From positions 32,185,548 through 32,249,547 of the forward strand of contig NC_084789.1 in assembly GCF_028858725.1 (NCBI RefSeq): a stretch of DNA of 64,000 nt. The letters run 5' to 3'. Position 1 is the first letter of the stretch, and each line of letters opens with the position of its first letter. Of the stretch, positions 1-10,319 are shown piece after piece. The translations under genes and the position numbers were made by a program. The notes below the pieces were generated by a model, which was not told the DNA's origin, made no database searches, and saw nothing but the letters and a program-made list of their open reading frames with translations. The stretch is from Colius striatus (lineage: Eukaryota > Chordata > Aves > Coliiformes > Coliidae).

Positions 1-2
1 TA

Positions 3-653
3 GTAAAAGGTCAGGAATTACAAAGTTTGCAGATGGCTGTAGATGAGGATTTAACAAAAATAGAACTATCTATTCAAAGTTTAGCCACTTCAGTAAAGTC
101 TTTATCAGAAGTAGTATTGCAAAACAGAAGAGGATTAGACCTATTGTTCTTAAAGGAAGGAGGGTTATGTGTAGCTCTCAATGAAGAATGTTGTTCTTTT
201 GCTGATCATACGGGAATCGTCCAAGACACAATGTCTGAACTTCGGAAAAGGTTAGATCAACGTAAAAAAGATCGTGAGGTGGGCATATCATGGTATGAAA
301 ACTGGTTTAATGTTTCACCTTGGTTAACCACTTTGTTATCTGCTTTAGCAGGACCACTAATTATATTGATTCTGGGGCTTGTATTTGGACCATGCATATT
401 ACGTTATATTTTACATTTTATTAAGGATCGGTTTGACGTAGCTAAATTACTTATTCTAACCACGAGATCTGAGATAGAGTATAACAGTGTATCTACTAAT
501 GAAGATGAAGATGATAAAGATTGTTGTGAATGCGTTATGCCACGTGAAAACTATGATTGTAATTGTAAGGCATTATATTGTGAGTGTTATGATAAATGTA
601 GGAATTGTGGAAAAAGGTTTGCTTGCAGTTCTGAAAATGAAAATAGCGTCTAA
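3..653 (+). CDS. env: Gammaretrovirus-like env, transmembrane subunit (5' part outside window)
   Basis: The frame is open from base 3, so the first ATG (base 27) is internal and the surface subunit lies outside the window. The product is the C-terminal membrane-fusion part of a retroviral envelope protein. A heptad-repeat stretch is followed by the conserved LQNRRGLDLLFL block and a CX6CC motif (LCVALNEECC), which in gamma-type envelopes links the two subunits by a disulfide. A hydrophobic anchor lies at about residues 103-132 counted from the ATG. The tail is odd: long (about 75 residues), acidic, then ten cysteines between residues 166 and 200 spaced CCxC-x8-CxC-x4-CxC-x3-C-x2-C-x5-C. No stop or frameshift is seen in this part. 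A polypurine tract and LTR follow directly. Confidence 0.85.
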   Translation, partial: VKGQELQSLQMAVDEDLTKIELSIQSLATSVKSLSEVVLQNRRGLDLLFLKEGGLCVALNEECCSFADHTGIVQDTMSELRKRLDQRKKDREVGISWYENWFNVSPWLTTLLSALAGPLIILILGLVFGPCILRYILHFIKDRFDVAKLLILTTRSEIEYNSVSTNEDEDDKDCCECVMPRENYDCNCKALYCECYDKCRNCGKRFACSSENENSV

Positions 654-670
654 TAAACAATAATAGGATA

Positions 671-686
671 AAAGAAAAAGGGGGGA
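671..686 (+). other. Polypurine tract
   Basis: A purine run (AAAGAAAAAGGGGGGA) sits between the env stop and the TG start of the 3' LTR, the place and composition of a retroviral plus-strand primer. Confidence 0.8.
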
Positions 687-687
687 T

Positions 688-1249
688 TGTGAGAAACTAA
701 GAATCAGGGTATTGTTTATTGAAAATTTATGTTGGGCTCGATGTAAAGGTTAAACAACAGAAGACAGGAAGTCGCTTATGCAAACAGCTACCAGACATCC
801 TTGTGTGAGATAAGATAACTGCAATGGCATATATAAAACGGATATCGATTATGCAAGCAGGGGATATACTGGTCAAAAATAACCATAGGATGTTCTGAGA
901 AACTGGCAGATGTGGGACGAACGACTCCATATAAAGACATACAAGTGAGAAATCAACTATGGAACAATGGAGGAAGACTCCTTGCTCAACAACCACCGGA
1001 AGGCGGAAAACGACCCCCTCACAGGAAAACGACCATCTCACAGCACCTGGAGCACGTACAGAATACCTACATTACTTCACGTCCACGAATTTAAAATGTA
1101 TAAAAAGGGACTGTTCGAACTGATCAGGGCGGCAGTTGGTGGAGCGCAGACTCCCCTGTCGTCCAGCGCTGTCTTTGCTCATATTCTACTTGCTACAATT
1201 AATAAAATTATAATTGGATTATGATCCACTGTGGTCTTAATTTATGACA
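688..1249 (+). mobile_element. 3' LTR, family B (gammaretrovirus-like)
   Basis: This 562-bp repeat starts TGTGAGAAAC and ends TTTATGACA, directly after the polypurine tract. It is a diverged relative of three solo LTRs at 6,316, 19,727 and 63,409. It holds a TATA-like ATGTATAAAAAGG near 1,096 and an AATAAA near 1,201. The short open frames inside it are shadows. Its right edge abuts the interrupted gag of an opposite-strand element. Confidence 0.85.
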
Positions 1250-1914
1250 TTTTTTAAAAGTGTTTGCTGTTTCTTCAATTTAAAAGGCGTATTAACAAAC
1301 ACTTGATCATCTTCATTATGATACTGAGCAGCTTCTTTTTCTAATTCAGCTTCCTCATCGGAGGATAATTCTTCAGATAATTCTATAGGTCTCAAGGTGC
1401 TCTTGCTTTGTTTTAACGGTCGGCATTTTTTACCTCCCGTATTTGAGTACATAAGAAAGGGATTTTTAAAATTAGATTCCTGAATATCTTTTTGTTCATT
1501 ATTGATTATTGATGGATATTCAGGTGGAGCAGAGGGTTGTGAATTGGGATTAGTAAGAGCAGAAGGTTTTAAACCTGAATCCGCTGAACGAGATCGAGGA
1601 CGTGTTTGTCGTTGCCATTTATCATATTCAGTATCACCTTGTAAACATTCTTTAATTAAAATCCATAAAGGAAAAGCATCTATAGGGATCTTATCAGGGC
1701 CGTTAGCAGCATAATAGCCTTTAATGTTTTCACCGACCCTATTCCATGTTTCTAAATTAATAGTGCCTTTATTCGGAAACCAAGGACACACAGTGTCTAT
1801 AAATTCTAAAAATCCACCCACTTGCTTGGTGGTTACAGATATATTTCGACTTTTTAACAATGTCTTAACCATAGCTACAAACAGCTGTCTTTCCATACTA
1901 TGTACATGTCCCAT
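1250..1914 (-). pseudogene. gag: Betaretrovirus-like gag, matrix region (truncated)
   Basis: The frame reads down from an ATG at 1,914. It starts with methionine-glycine, the usual signal for N-terminal myristoylation. The first 100 residues resemble betaretroviral matrix proteins: a helical MVKTLL stretch, then GFLEFIDTVCPWFPNKGTI and IPIDAFPLWILIKECL. Next come a proline-rich linker (SAPPEYP, a possible late-domain-like motif) and an acidic stretch. Matrix binds membrane and drives assembly. The frame is uninterrupted until the boundary with the neighbouring LTR at 1,249; the apparent C-terminus, stopping at 1,237, is read from LTR sequence. Capsid, nucleocapsid, pol and env are absent on this side. 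Either the LTR-B provirus inserted here or a deletion joined the two elements. Confidence 0.8.
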
Positions 1915-2226
1915 ATTTTAAATTGTAAATGCTGAATATGAGGGAGCCCTACCGTTGAGTCACGAGGTTCAGTCTGGACCCCCTTGCTTTCTAAGACACC
2001 TTATAGAAAGGGCTTAGGTGCGGCTGGATCCAGACTTAGTCTCAGACTTGGTCAACGGAAAATCTAAGACAAAAAAGGGATTTTTGTTTTTATTTTACTG
2101 AAATAAATTTCTACTTTCTTATATTTTACACCTTCCTAGTAGTTCTGCCCCCCTTTATTTCCCCTTTTCCTTACCGCGGTTCTGTTGATTCGGAGGCAGC
2201 TCACCCTGGTCAAAGGCAACCGAGTT
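1915..2226 (-). other. 5' leader of the betaretrovirus-like element
   Basis: Untranslated stretch between the primer binding site and the gag start; no gene is seen in it. Confidence 0.6.
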
Positions 2227-2244
2227 TCCCGGGTTTCGGCACCA
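2227..2244 (-). other. Primer binding site, tRNA-Phe
   Basis: On the minus strand the 18 bases read TGGTGCCGAAACCCGGGA, complementary to the 3' end of tRNA-Phe. It lies two bases inside the LTR edge, the normal position for the minus-strand primer. Confidence 0.85.
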
Positions 2245-2246
2245 TT

Positions 2247-2663
2247 TGTCAGAGACCAGCTCTTTCCAGGACGATGAAGGACAGGCGGACCACTGCTCTT
2301 TGAGCAAGTGACAGTTTATTACTTCTTCTTATGCTCTTTTTATAGTCAGTACATATCGCAAAGGTCATCAGTATAGGTTAACAAACAATATGAGTACGTA
2401 TATTTTCTATATGCTACAAATCAATCAAATGTTATCTACAAAATTTATGGTACTGTTTACTACATTTTTGTGATATATGTTCCGTGGCTACAAGACATCT
2501 GGTGTCGTTATCATTGTTGTGTATACAGGATGTTTTTGCTTAAGTTAGGGGCTTTGTTTAAGGAGCCAACCCTTTCAGGCAGGCTTCCTTAGAAAAGATT
2601 AACCCTTACCAGGCAAATCCTTTCGAGGGCCATTCTACCCTTTCAGGCAGATTGGTCTCATCA
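2247..2663 (-). mobile_element. 5' LTR of betaretrovirus-like element (family C)
   Basis: This 417-bp LTR runs on the minus strand from TGATGAGACC to GTCTCTGACA, with the primer site just downstream. Its U3 edge (2,663) meets satellite sequence directly. I see no second copy of this family in the window. Confidence 0.8.
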
Positions 2664-5156
2664 CCCACCTAGAGTAGTAAGTAGTTCCCCTGTAATCTAT
2701 CAGCCAGCACTGTGTCACATTTGCAGCTGCTTTACTGTGGGAGCTATCTCCAATTCCACTCGCTTGGACTGCTCAACTCCCATTGACAAAATATATGCTG
2801 TCAGTTAAGTTATACCGCTGCTTATGGGAGCTAAGAGAAAGTAGGAAGGCAGACCCCACCTACAGTAGTAAGTAGATCCCCATGTAGTCTATCAGCCAGT
2901 ACTGTGTCACATATGGAGCTGTATTCCTGTGGGAGCTATATCCAGTCCCGCTCACTTGGACTGCTAAACTCCCATTGAATAAATACAGTCTCTCGGTAGA
3001 AGTTATACTACTGCGTATGAAAGCAACAAGAAAGCAGGAAGGCAGACGTCAACTTGAGTACAAAGTTGGTCCCCATACAGTCTATCAGTCAGCACTGTGT
3101 CACATTTGCACCTGCTTTCCTATTTTACCTATCTCCAAGAACACCCACTTGTACTGTTCAGGTCCCATTGAAAAAATACATGCTTTTCGTTAAGTTATTG
3201 TACTGTGTATGGGATCTACAAGAAAGCAGGAAGGCAGACCGCACCTACAGTACTAAGTCGGTCCCCATGTAGTCTATCACCCAGCACTGTTTCACATTTG
3301 CAGCTGCTTTCCTGAGGGAGCTATGTCCAATCCCACTCACTTGGACTGCTCAGCTGCATTTAATAATACATGCTTCCATTAAGTTATAGCAGTGTGCATG
3401 GCATCTACAAGAAAGCAGGAAGGAAGTCCCCACCTACAGTAATAAATAGGTTCCCATGTAGTCTATCAGCCAGCACTTTATCACATTGGCAGCTGCTTTC
3501 CTGTGGGAGCTATCTCCAATCCCACTCACTTGGACTGCTTAGCTCCCACTGAAAAAATACATGCTGGCGGTAGAAGTCATAGCACTGCGTATGGGTAATA
3601 CAAGAAAGCAGGAAGGGAGACTCTCACCTACAGTAGTAAGTAGGTCTCCATGTAGTCTCTCAGCCAGCACTGTGTCAACTTTGCAGCTGCTTTCCTGTGT
3701 GAGTTATCTCCAATCCCACACTCTTGGCCTTATCAAATCCCTTTAAAAATACTTTTTGTCGTTAGAAGTTATACATATGAGAGCTACAGAAAAGCAGGTA
3801 CGCAGACCCCACCTACAGTAGTAAGTAGGCCTACATATAGTCTATCAGCCAGCATTATGTCACATTTGCACCTGCTTTCCTGTGGCAGCTATCTCCAATA
3901 ACACTCACTTGTACTGCTCAGGTCCCATTGAAAAAATATATGTTGTCGCTTAAATTATACCACTGCGTATGGGAGCTACAAAAAAGCTGGAAGGCAGACT
4001 CCACCTACAGTAGGAGGTAGGCCCCCATGTAGTCTATCAGCCACCACTGTGTTACATTTGCAGCTGCTTTCTTGTGAAAGCTGTCTCAAATAACACTGAC
4101 GTGGACTGCTCAACCCCCATTGAAAAAATACATGCTTTTGGTTAAGTTATACCACTGCGTATGGGAGCTATAAAAAAGCAGGAAGGCAGACCCAATCTAT
4201 AGTAGTAAGTAGGTCCCCGTGTAGTCTATTAGAAAGCACTGTGTTAAATTTACAGCTGCTTTCCTGTGAAAGCTATCTCCAATCCAACTCACTTTGCTCA
4301 ACTCCCATTGAAAAAATACAGGCTGTCCGTAGAAGTTATACCACTGCGTATGGGAGCTACAAGAAAGTAGGAAGAGAGACCCCACCTACAGTAGTAAGTA
4401 GGTCCCCATGGAGTCTATCAGCCAGCATTGTGTCACATTGGCACCTGCTTTCCTGTGGGACCTACCTCCAAGAACACTCACTTGTAGTTTTCAGGTCCCA
4501 TTGAAGAAATATCTACTGTAAGTTTAGTTATAGCACTGCGTATGGTAGCTACAAGAATGCAGGAAGACAGACCCCAGGTACAGTAGTAAGTAGGTCCCCA
4601 TGTAGTCTATCAGCCAGCACTGTGTCACATTTGCAGCTGCTTTCCTGTGGGAGCTATCTCCAATCCCAGTCACTTATACTGCTCTACTACCAATGAAAAA
4701 ACATATGTTGTCGGTTACCTTATACCATAGCGTACAGGGGCTACAAGAAAGAAGGAAGGCAGATCCCTCTTAGAGTAGGAAGTAGGCCCTCATGTAGTCT
4801 ATCAGCCACCACTGTGTCACATTTGCAGTTTCTTTCTTGTGAAAGCTGTCTCAAATAACACTGACGTGGACTGCTCAACCCCCATTGAAAAAATACATGC
4901 TGTTGGTTAAGTTATACCACTGCGTATGGGAGCTACAAAAAAGATGGAAGGAAGACCACACCTATAGTAGTAAGTAGGTCCCCATGTAGTCTATCAGTCA
5001 GCACTGTGTCACATTTGAACCTGCTTTCTTTTGGGAGCTATCTCCAGTCCCACTCACTTGGACTGCTCAGCTCCCCTTGAAAAAATACATGCTTTCCATT
5101 AAGTTATTGCACTCCGTATGGGAGCTACAAGAACGCAGGAAGGCAGACTGCACCTA
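2664..5156 (-). repeat. About 190-bp satellite array, minus orientation
   Basis: About 13 diverged monomers. Minus orientation is defined here by the motif GTGACACAGTGCTGGCTGAT reading on the minus strand. The frequent 60-100 residue open frames are by-products of the repeat. Confidence 0.95.
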
Positions 5157-5699
5157 TGCCGCGATGTTTTCGGCTCTTGGCCTAAAAACCAGACTCGAAG
5201 CCTGAAAAACCCAGGCTCGATGCCTGAAAAAACAGCTCTAAGCCTGCTTCATGCGGCGATCAATTCAGGGTCCGATTCTCAGCTGGATGGGAAGAAATCC
5301 GTCCTACTCAAGGTGAGTTATAGCAGAAATCTTCTTTATTGAGAGCAGGCTCTAACTTATACACACAGCAGCTTCAAAGCTAGCTCAGCAACAGCAACTA
5401 ATAGATTACATTTTCTTGTTCATCCTACTTGCGGTTTCTGCAATAAGCAAGCTCCCTCACATCTTCCCATCTTGTTTTTCCCCAACGTTGTTTATCACTT
5501 TTAGCCGAAAACAGTTTGACCTTGAGGGAACAGAAAGCGGCCTGCTGTCTACATGACAGTAACTGCTTTAACCATGGCTCTGACTCTGGTTTTGATTGTG
5601 CATTAAACTCATATAACTAGAGTTCAGGCTGCTTTACCCCAACAGGCCTAACATTATATCCCGGGATCCATGTCCATGCTCCCTCATTTTTTATCCACA
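5157..5699 (-). mobile_element. Solo LTR, family D
   Basis: 543 bp with minus-strand ends TGTGGATAAA and CGCGGCA. It is flanked by an imperfect 6-bp duplication, CACCTA (5,151-5,156) and CATCTA (5,700-5,705), so it is a single insertion reduced to a solo LTR. An AATAAA signal (minus strand) lies near 5,336. The R-U5 end carries a few hairpin-like CTCGAAGCCTGAAAA units that are much expanded in the copy at 30,683. Confidence 0.85.
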
Positions 5700-5817
5700 C
5701 ATCTACCTGTAAGTAGGACCCCATGTAGTCTCTCAGGCAGCACCGTGTCACATTTGCAGCTGCTTTCTTTTGGGAGTTATCTCCAATCCCACTCACTTGG
5801 ACTGCCCAACTCCCATT
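5700..5817 (-). repeat. Satellite fragment, minus orientation
   Basis: Part of one monomer between the family D solo LTR and the 3' remnant of the gammaretrovirus-like element. Confidence 0.9.
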
Positions 5818-6315
5818 CTCTGTCTCCTTTTAGGCCTTTTTCCTCTTGCCTTTTCCACCAGCACCCACGGGGTGCCTGAAACACTGGCTTTCACATCCAG
5901 GTCTCGGTTCTCCGGGCCTTCTACGTATAAAGCACCCTTTTATAAACTTAAATTACAGTCCTCACTGGACTCAGATTGTTCTATACTTCTAAGGTATTTC
6001 TATTCCATAATCTGTTACTTTAAAATAGGTATTACAGCCCCAACGATTATCTCACACCTTTCTGACGCTCACAATGTAAACATTAAACTCTAATATTTTC
6101 CAAAAGCAAATCACTACACTCTACTCCTCAGTTAACATGTCACTTTTTATGCAGCTGAAGTTTCAGTTCTCCTGGGACCTCTGCAGCTTCCCACTGATCC
6201 TGGGAAATTGGTCCTTAAATAAGACAAGAAAAGGAACCTCCCATCGGGGAGTTTAAAGATGATTCTTTCCAGGTTTTTATCAAGACTTTGTCCCCAGGAT
6301 TAACCGTGTGGATAG
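5818..6315 (-). pseudogene. pol: Integrase C-terminus and degraded 3' region, gammaretrovirus-like
   Basis: On the minus strand, just after the inserted LTR, the frame resumes with HTVNPGDKVLIKTWKE, the DNA-binding C-terminal domain of a gamma-type integrase. It then runs into several stop codons toward 5,818. This continues the pol segment on the other side of the LTR, and the 4-bp duplication ATAG shows the two halves were joined before the insertion. Beyond about 6,150 I recognise nothing further; it may be the start of env. Confidence 0.6.
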
Positions 6316-6848
6316 TGTCATAAATTGAGACCACAATGGATCATAAGCCAATTATAATTTTATTAATTGTAGCAAGTAGAATAAGAGCAAAGACAGCGCT
6401 GGACGACAGGGGAGTCTGCGCTCCGCCAACTGCCGTACTGATTAGTTTAAACAGTCCTTTTTTATACATTTTGCATCCGTGGCCGTAAAGTAGGAGAACT
6501 GCTCTGCGCATGCTTCAGTTACTGTGAGGGGTCTTTTTTCTGTCTTTCGGTGCTTGCTGAGTAAGAAGTTTTCCTTCTTTGTTTTATAATTGATCCCTCA
6601 CTTAGATAGAGTTGTTTTTCTTCTCTTCGCCAGTCCCTTAGAACATCTTGTAGTCATCCTTGAGCAGTATCTCTCCTGTTTACACAAATGGTGTCTGGTA
6701 TGTGAAGGCAATTTCAGTTATCTTATCTCACATGAGTGATGTCCTGCAGCTGTTCGCATAAGTACTTTCCTTTCTTTTGTCGCTTAACCTTTACATTGAG
6801 CTTAACATAAATTTTAATAAACAATACCCTAATTCATAGTTTCTTACA
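6316..6848 (-). mobile_element. Solo LTR, family B, inside integrase
   Basis: 533 bp with minus-strand ends TGTAAGAAAC and TTATGACA, flanked by perfect 4-bp duplications ATAG (6,312-6,315 and 6,849-6,852). It is nearly identical by eye to the copy at 63,409. A TATA-like TGTATAAAAAAGG and an AATAAA are present on the minus strand. Confidence 0.92.
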
Positions 6849-8134
6849 ATAGCAATATCTAAGGGTGGTCTCTGTACCACCATTCCCTTTTTACAACATT
6901 TCAAACAGAGAAGTCCCCGTGTCTGTAACAAAGCTAAGGGTAAATATTTAATCCAGGACATTTCTGTTTCTAACATTAATTTCATTATCTGTTTCTTAAT
7001 TTCTCCATTCATTCTGTCCACTCTTCCGGAACTTTGGGGATACCATGGGGTATTGGCTCCTAATACTGGTGGTTTCTATTTCTAATTTCGGAGAGTGGAT
7101 TAATATACCTTCATATTTTAAGAGCCTAGCATCAGTTATCCGTTTTTCCGCCTTTTGTTGTAATACCTCCCCCGAATGTTGTGGGGAGAAAACACCTTTA
7201 ACTCCCCTCCAAAGGTAACAAATAAAAGGTTTTCTAACATCAGGCAGGCTAGGCAGAGGAGCATTAATCAAATCCACTTTTAAATTCTCAAAGTCTCTTT
7301 CATCTTCTTTGGGCCATTTAACTAATCCATCTCGAGCTAATTTCTGGTACAAAAATTCTACCTTCTTAATAAAATTTTCAATCCATTGTCTGCAGTATCC
7401 AACAGACCTGAAAGCTGTCTAACTTGTCTCTTACTCTTTGGAGCTTGTAGAGACAGTATCCCATTTACTCGATCTGGATCAAGTTTCTTACTTCCCTTTA
7501 TAAACCAGTGTCACAAATATTTTACCTTTTCTTCAGGAAACAGTAATTTAGATTTAGACACTTTCAACCCTTGTAAACTCAGGAAATTAAGCAATTTAAT
7601 ACTTTCCTGTCTAACAACTTCTTCATCTCTCCCTGCTAATAATAAATCGACCACATATTGAACTAAAATAGCTTCTTTGCCTAACTCATAATTTCTCAAG
7701 ATCTGTACTAGTGCTTGTCCAAAAAGATTGGGAGACTCTGTAAATCCCTGTGGAAATACAGTCCATCTAAACTCTTGTTTTTTATGGGTGTCAGGATCTT
7801 CACATTCAAAAGCAGAATAATCCCTGCACTCCTCTTTCAGGGAACATGCCCAAAAGGCATCCTTAAGGTCTAGCACACTATACCACTGGTACTCTGGACT
7901 CAACTGACTCAATAAGGTGTGCGGGTTAGCTACCACAGGGAACCTAGTAATAGTTCTCTTGTTTATCTCCCGGAGGTTATGTACTAATCTATAAGTACCA
8001 TCAGATTTCTTTACTGGCAATATGGGAGTATTGTAAGGGGACATACAGGGCTCAAGTAATCCCTTAGATATTAGTCTTTCTATTTCTGGTTAATCCTCGT
8101 CTACCTTCTCGTGACAAGGGGCACTGCTTTACCC
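6849..8134 (-). pseudogene. pol: Gammaretrovirus-like reverse transcriptase, partial RNase H and integrase end
   Basis: An open stretch at 8,044-7,511 begins with SPYNTPILPVKKSDGTYRL and contains LDLKDAF (first catalytic aspartate), VFPQGFTESP and QYVVDLLLAG. In the last, the usual YVDD active-site signature reads YVVD, so one aspartate is lost. After a stop the connection domain continues (GYCRQWIENF; KWPKEDERDFENLK) to about 7,060. The text then jumps through remnants (RITDARLLKYEGI) to the late integrase (RMNGEIKKQIMKLM), a deletion of much of RNase H and the integrase zinc and catalytic domains. The last frame here reads into the inserted LTR. Confidence 0.8.
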
Positions 8135-8458
8135 TTACCGGCAGCCCAGGGTTTTTCCTAAGTCTATAATTACGTCTCCCCCTAATAAATTATGATCAGC
8201 CTCCGGAACTAACAAAAACGATCCTACAGCATATTTTGCTGCTTCAGATTCTATCAGTACCTCCTTCACAAGAGGTACTTTAAATGTTTCCCCTTTTGCC
8301 CCTACTACTTGTCTTACATCCCTGGGGCAATCACTGGATTGTAGATCTCTCAGCCCGAGTCCACTAAAAATTCTACTTCCTGACGCTGAGGACCTAACTT
8401 CAGTTTTATCAATAGCTCGATTACTCTTGTGGTCCTCAGCAAATAGAGCCCCTGACAC
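8135..8458 (-). pseudogene. pro: Retroviral protease region, gammaretrovirus-like
   Basis: A 107-codon frame lies between gag remnants and reverse transcriptase, where gammaretroviruses carry protease. Its second half (LLVPEADHNLLGGDVIIDLG) matches the C-terminal protease pattern. The expected catalytic D-T/S-G triplet is not visible: the region reads IFSGLGL, so the active site appears damaged. The same block begins the truncated copy at 28,037. Confidence 0.55.
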
Positions 8459-9590
8459 CCCCTATTCTTCCTTAAAAACATTCCATCGTCCTTTGATTCC
8501 TTTTTTTTTTTTTTTTCCTATTGATTGCACCTGTTTCCCAGGCTTTTGCTTCCCTTTCTAGCCCTTTTTCTTGCCAGTCTTCTAATTTTTGTAGTTTCTT
8601 TCAGATATCTACCCATGATTTTGCCACAAACTGGGTCTTTAATAATGCCTGTCCCACTGGAGCTGCTGGATCTACTCCAGAGTACAGTTGAAGGCTTTTA
8701 CATAATCTCTCAAGTCAATCAGTTGGGGTTTTGTCTTTTCTCTGTCTCTCATTGAATGCTTTGTTAATATTCTTTCCTCGGGGAACAGACTCTCTGATTC
8801 CCTGGACAATGATGGCTCGTAGGTCTGCCATATGGGCTCTGTGCTCCGCCATCTGATTATTCCAATTGGGCCTTTGCAAGGGCCATTTCACATGTGCGTC
8901 TGGGCCTGCCTGGTGCTGTTGATCCCAGATTCTCATTCCTGCTCTTCAAATCATTTCCCTTTCCTCCTTTATGAATAATATAGTACATCCCAGGTATAGA
9001 GATTCGGGCCTAAGAACTGATCTAATCTCTCAGACACACCCAGAGGATCCTCTACCAAATCTCCTCTTCGGGTGGGCTCTTAGCTTTCTTTTCCTTAAGA
9101 GGGAACAAGGACACCTTATCAGAAGGTTGGGGTATCCAGAGACTCGCATATTCAATTTCCTCTTGGGTAACGGTCTTCTTATCATTTACCCACAAATTGA
9201 GGTCTGCTCATAACCAGTCCTCAAAAGACCCAAATATGGGTCAAATAATATGGCGATTTCCTAATGGCTCTCCCCCGCACCCCAAACTCCCATACAATAA
9301 TGTACCATCTTTTGCTTACTCTTTTGTCTTCTACAGGAGGGAATCATTCCAAAATTTTATCATCATCCCCAGAGGACTTTCTGGGGGAATATCTGGCAGC
9401 CTATCCTTATGCCACCCATGGGATCAGAGGGCTTGCTCTTCCTCTGTCCCAACTTCTTGAGTGCCCTTGACTAGTTTTCACAATCGTTCCTCTCGGTCGT
9501 GACCCACGCCCTCGCGGGCAATGGGAACTGCACTACTGGAGGGTCCGCACTGACTTGGTCTCCTTTTGACCTCTCAGTCACTCACACTCT
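8459..9590 (-). pseudogene. gag: Gammaretrovirus-like gag, heavily degraded
   Basis: Only the capsid core is clear: on the minus strand 8,936-8,715 reads MRIWDQQHQAG, then HMADLRAIIVQGI and NINKAFNERQRKDKTPTD, a gamma-type capsid segment. The frame ends where copy 2 (28,288-28,623) continues, so a stop has arisen here. The matrix/p12 part (about 8,940-9,590) is aligned with copy 2 by nucleotide similarity but full of stops. Near 8,501-8,517 a T run marks the capsid-nucleocapsid region. Confidence 0.65.
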
Positions 9591-9817
9591 AGGATAAACA
9601 CCCTGACTGAACAAAACCACGCAAATACTTACTCAATCCAGAGTCTTCGTTCGGATCTTCGTGCACAAAAATTTTGGGGTACTGCAGGTTTATTTTCTTA
9701 TTTGCCAAATTTAGAAGGGGTTCGGAATACAGAGTTTGGCAAGGGAATTTCCCACACCAGGGCCATGAGCAGATGAGGCACCCCCTAGTCTGGGAATCCA
9801 ATACCAAATTTACCTGT

Positions 9818-9835
9818 ATCCAAGTCACGGCACCA
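9818..9835 (-). other. Primer binding site, tRNA-His
   Basis: On the minus strand it reads TGGTGCCGTGACTTGGAT, one mismatch from perfect complementarity to the tRNA-His 3' end. Confidence 0.8.
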
Positions 9836-10319
9836 AGTTGCTGTGAAAAAGTTCACAGGCCAATTTAAATGACTCACAGATCAAATTTATTAAGCAAGCG
9901 ACAAATAAGCAAAGCAGCGCTGGGCGGCCGGGAGACCCTGTTCCACCCCCACCCCCCCCGAGCAGAGTCCTTTTGTACAGTCCTTATAGGTCGAGTGCAT
10001 CGCTCCCTGGTGTACTCTGTGCATGTGCAGGTCTTGTTACTAGGGGGTCTTCTTCTGCCTCCTGGTGGTCGTAGGGTGGTGACTGGGATGAAGTCATTAG
10101 TCTTCCTCTAGTGGCCCGCTCATGAACTCATCTCTTGGCTCTTATCAGCTCATGTGCAACTTATTGTACCTGCTATAAGCACCTTAGCCAACTGCACCTG
10201 TGCACATTGTAGAGACTTTACGGTTAAAGTTTTACAAGACTTTTAAAAAGACTTTAAATGGTTCCTTGCAAAACTATACTTTCATGATTTGATTAACGAA
10301 CATGACCTACTCCATTACA
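9836..10319 (-). mobile_element. 5' LTR, tRNA-His gammaretrovirus-like family (copy 1)
   Basis: Minus strand, starting TGTAATGGAG at 10,319. Compared with the copy at 29,414, about 10 bases at the LTR/primer boundary are missing, so the inner edge is approximate. A C-rich run lies at 9,944-9,959. The outer flank (GACTGGAGATAGCGCT) matches the flank of copy 2. Confidence 0.8.

Larger units (their letters stand above)
5818..10319 (-). mobile_element. Decayed gammaretrovirus-like element, tRNA-His primer type (copy 1)
   Basis: Read on the minus strand, the order is LTR (10,319-9,836), tRNA-His primer site, degraded gag, protease, reverse transcriptase, partial RNase H, integrase C-terminus and degraded 3' sequence. 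The rest of RNase H, most of integrase and nearly all of env are missing, as is a 3' LTR of its own. A family B solo LTR interrupts integrase at 6,316-6,848. Satellite orientation differs on the two sides of the element. Confidence 0.8.

Noticed and set aside
912..1224. Small open frames inside the family B LTR
   Set aside because: They lie wholly in LTR sequence and are not kept in the other LTR copies.
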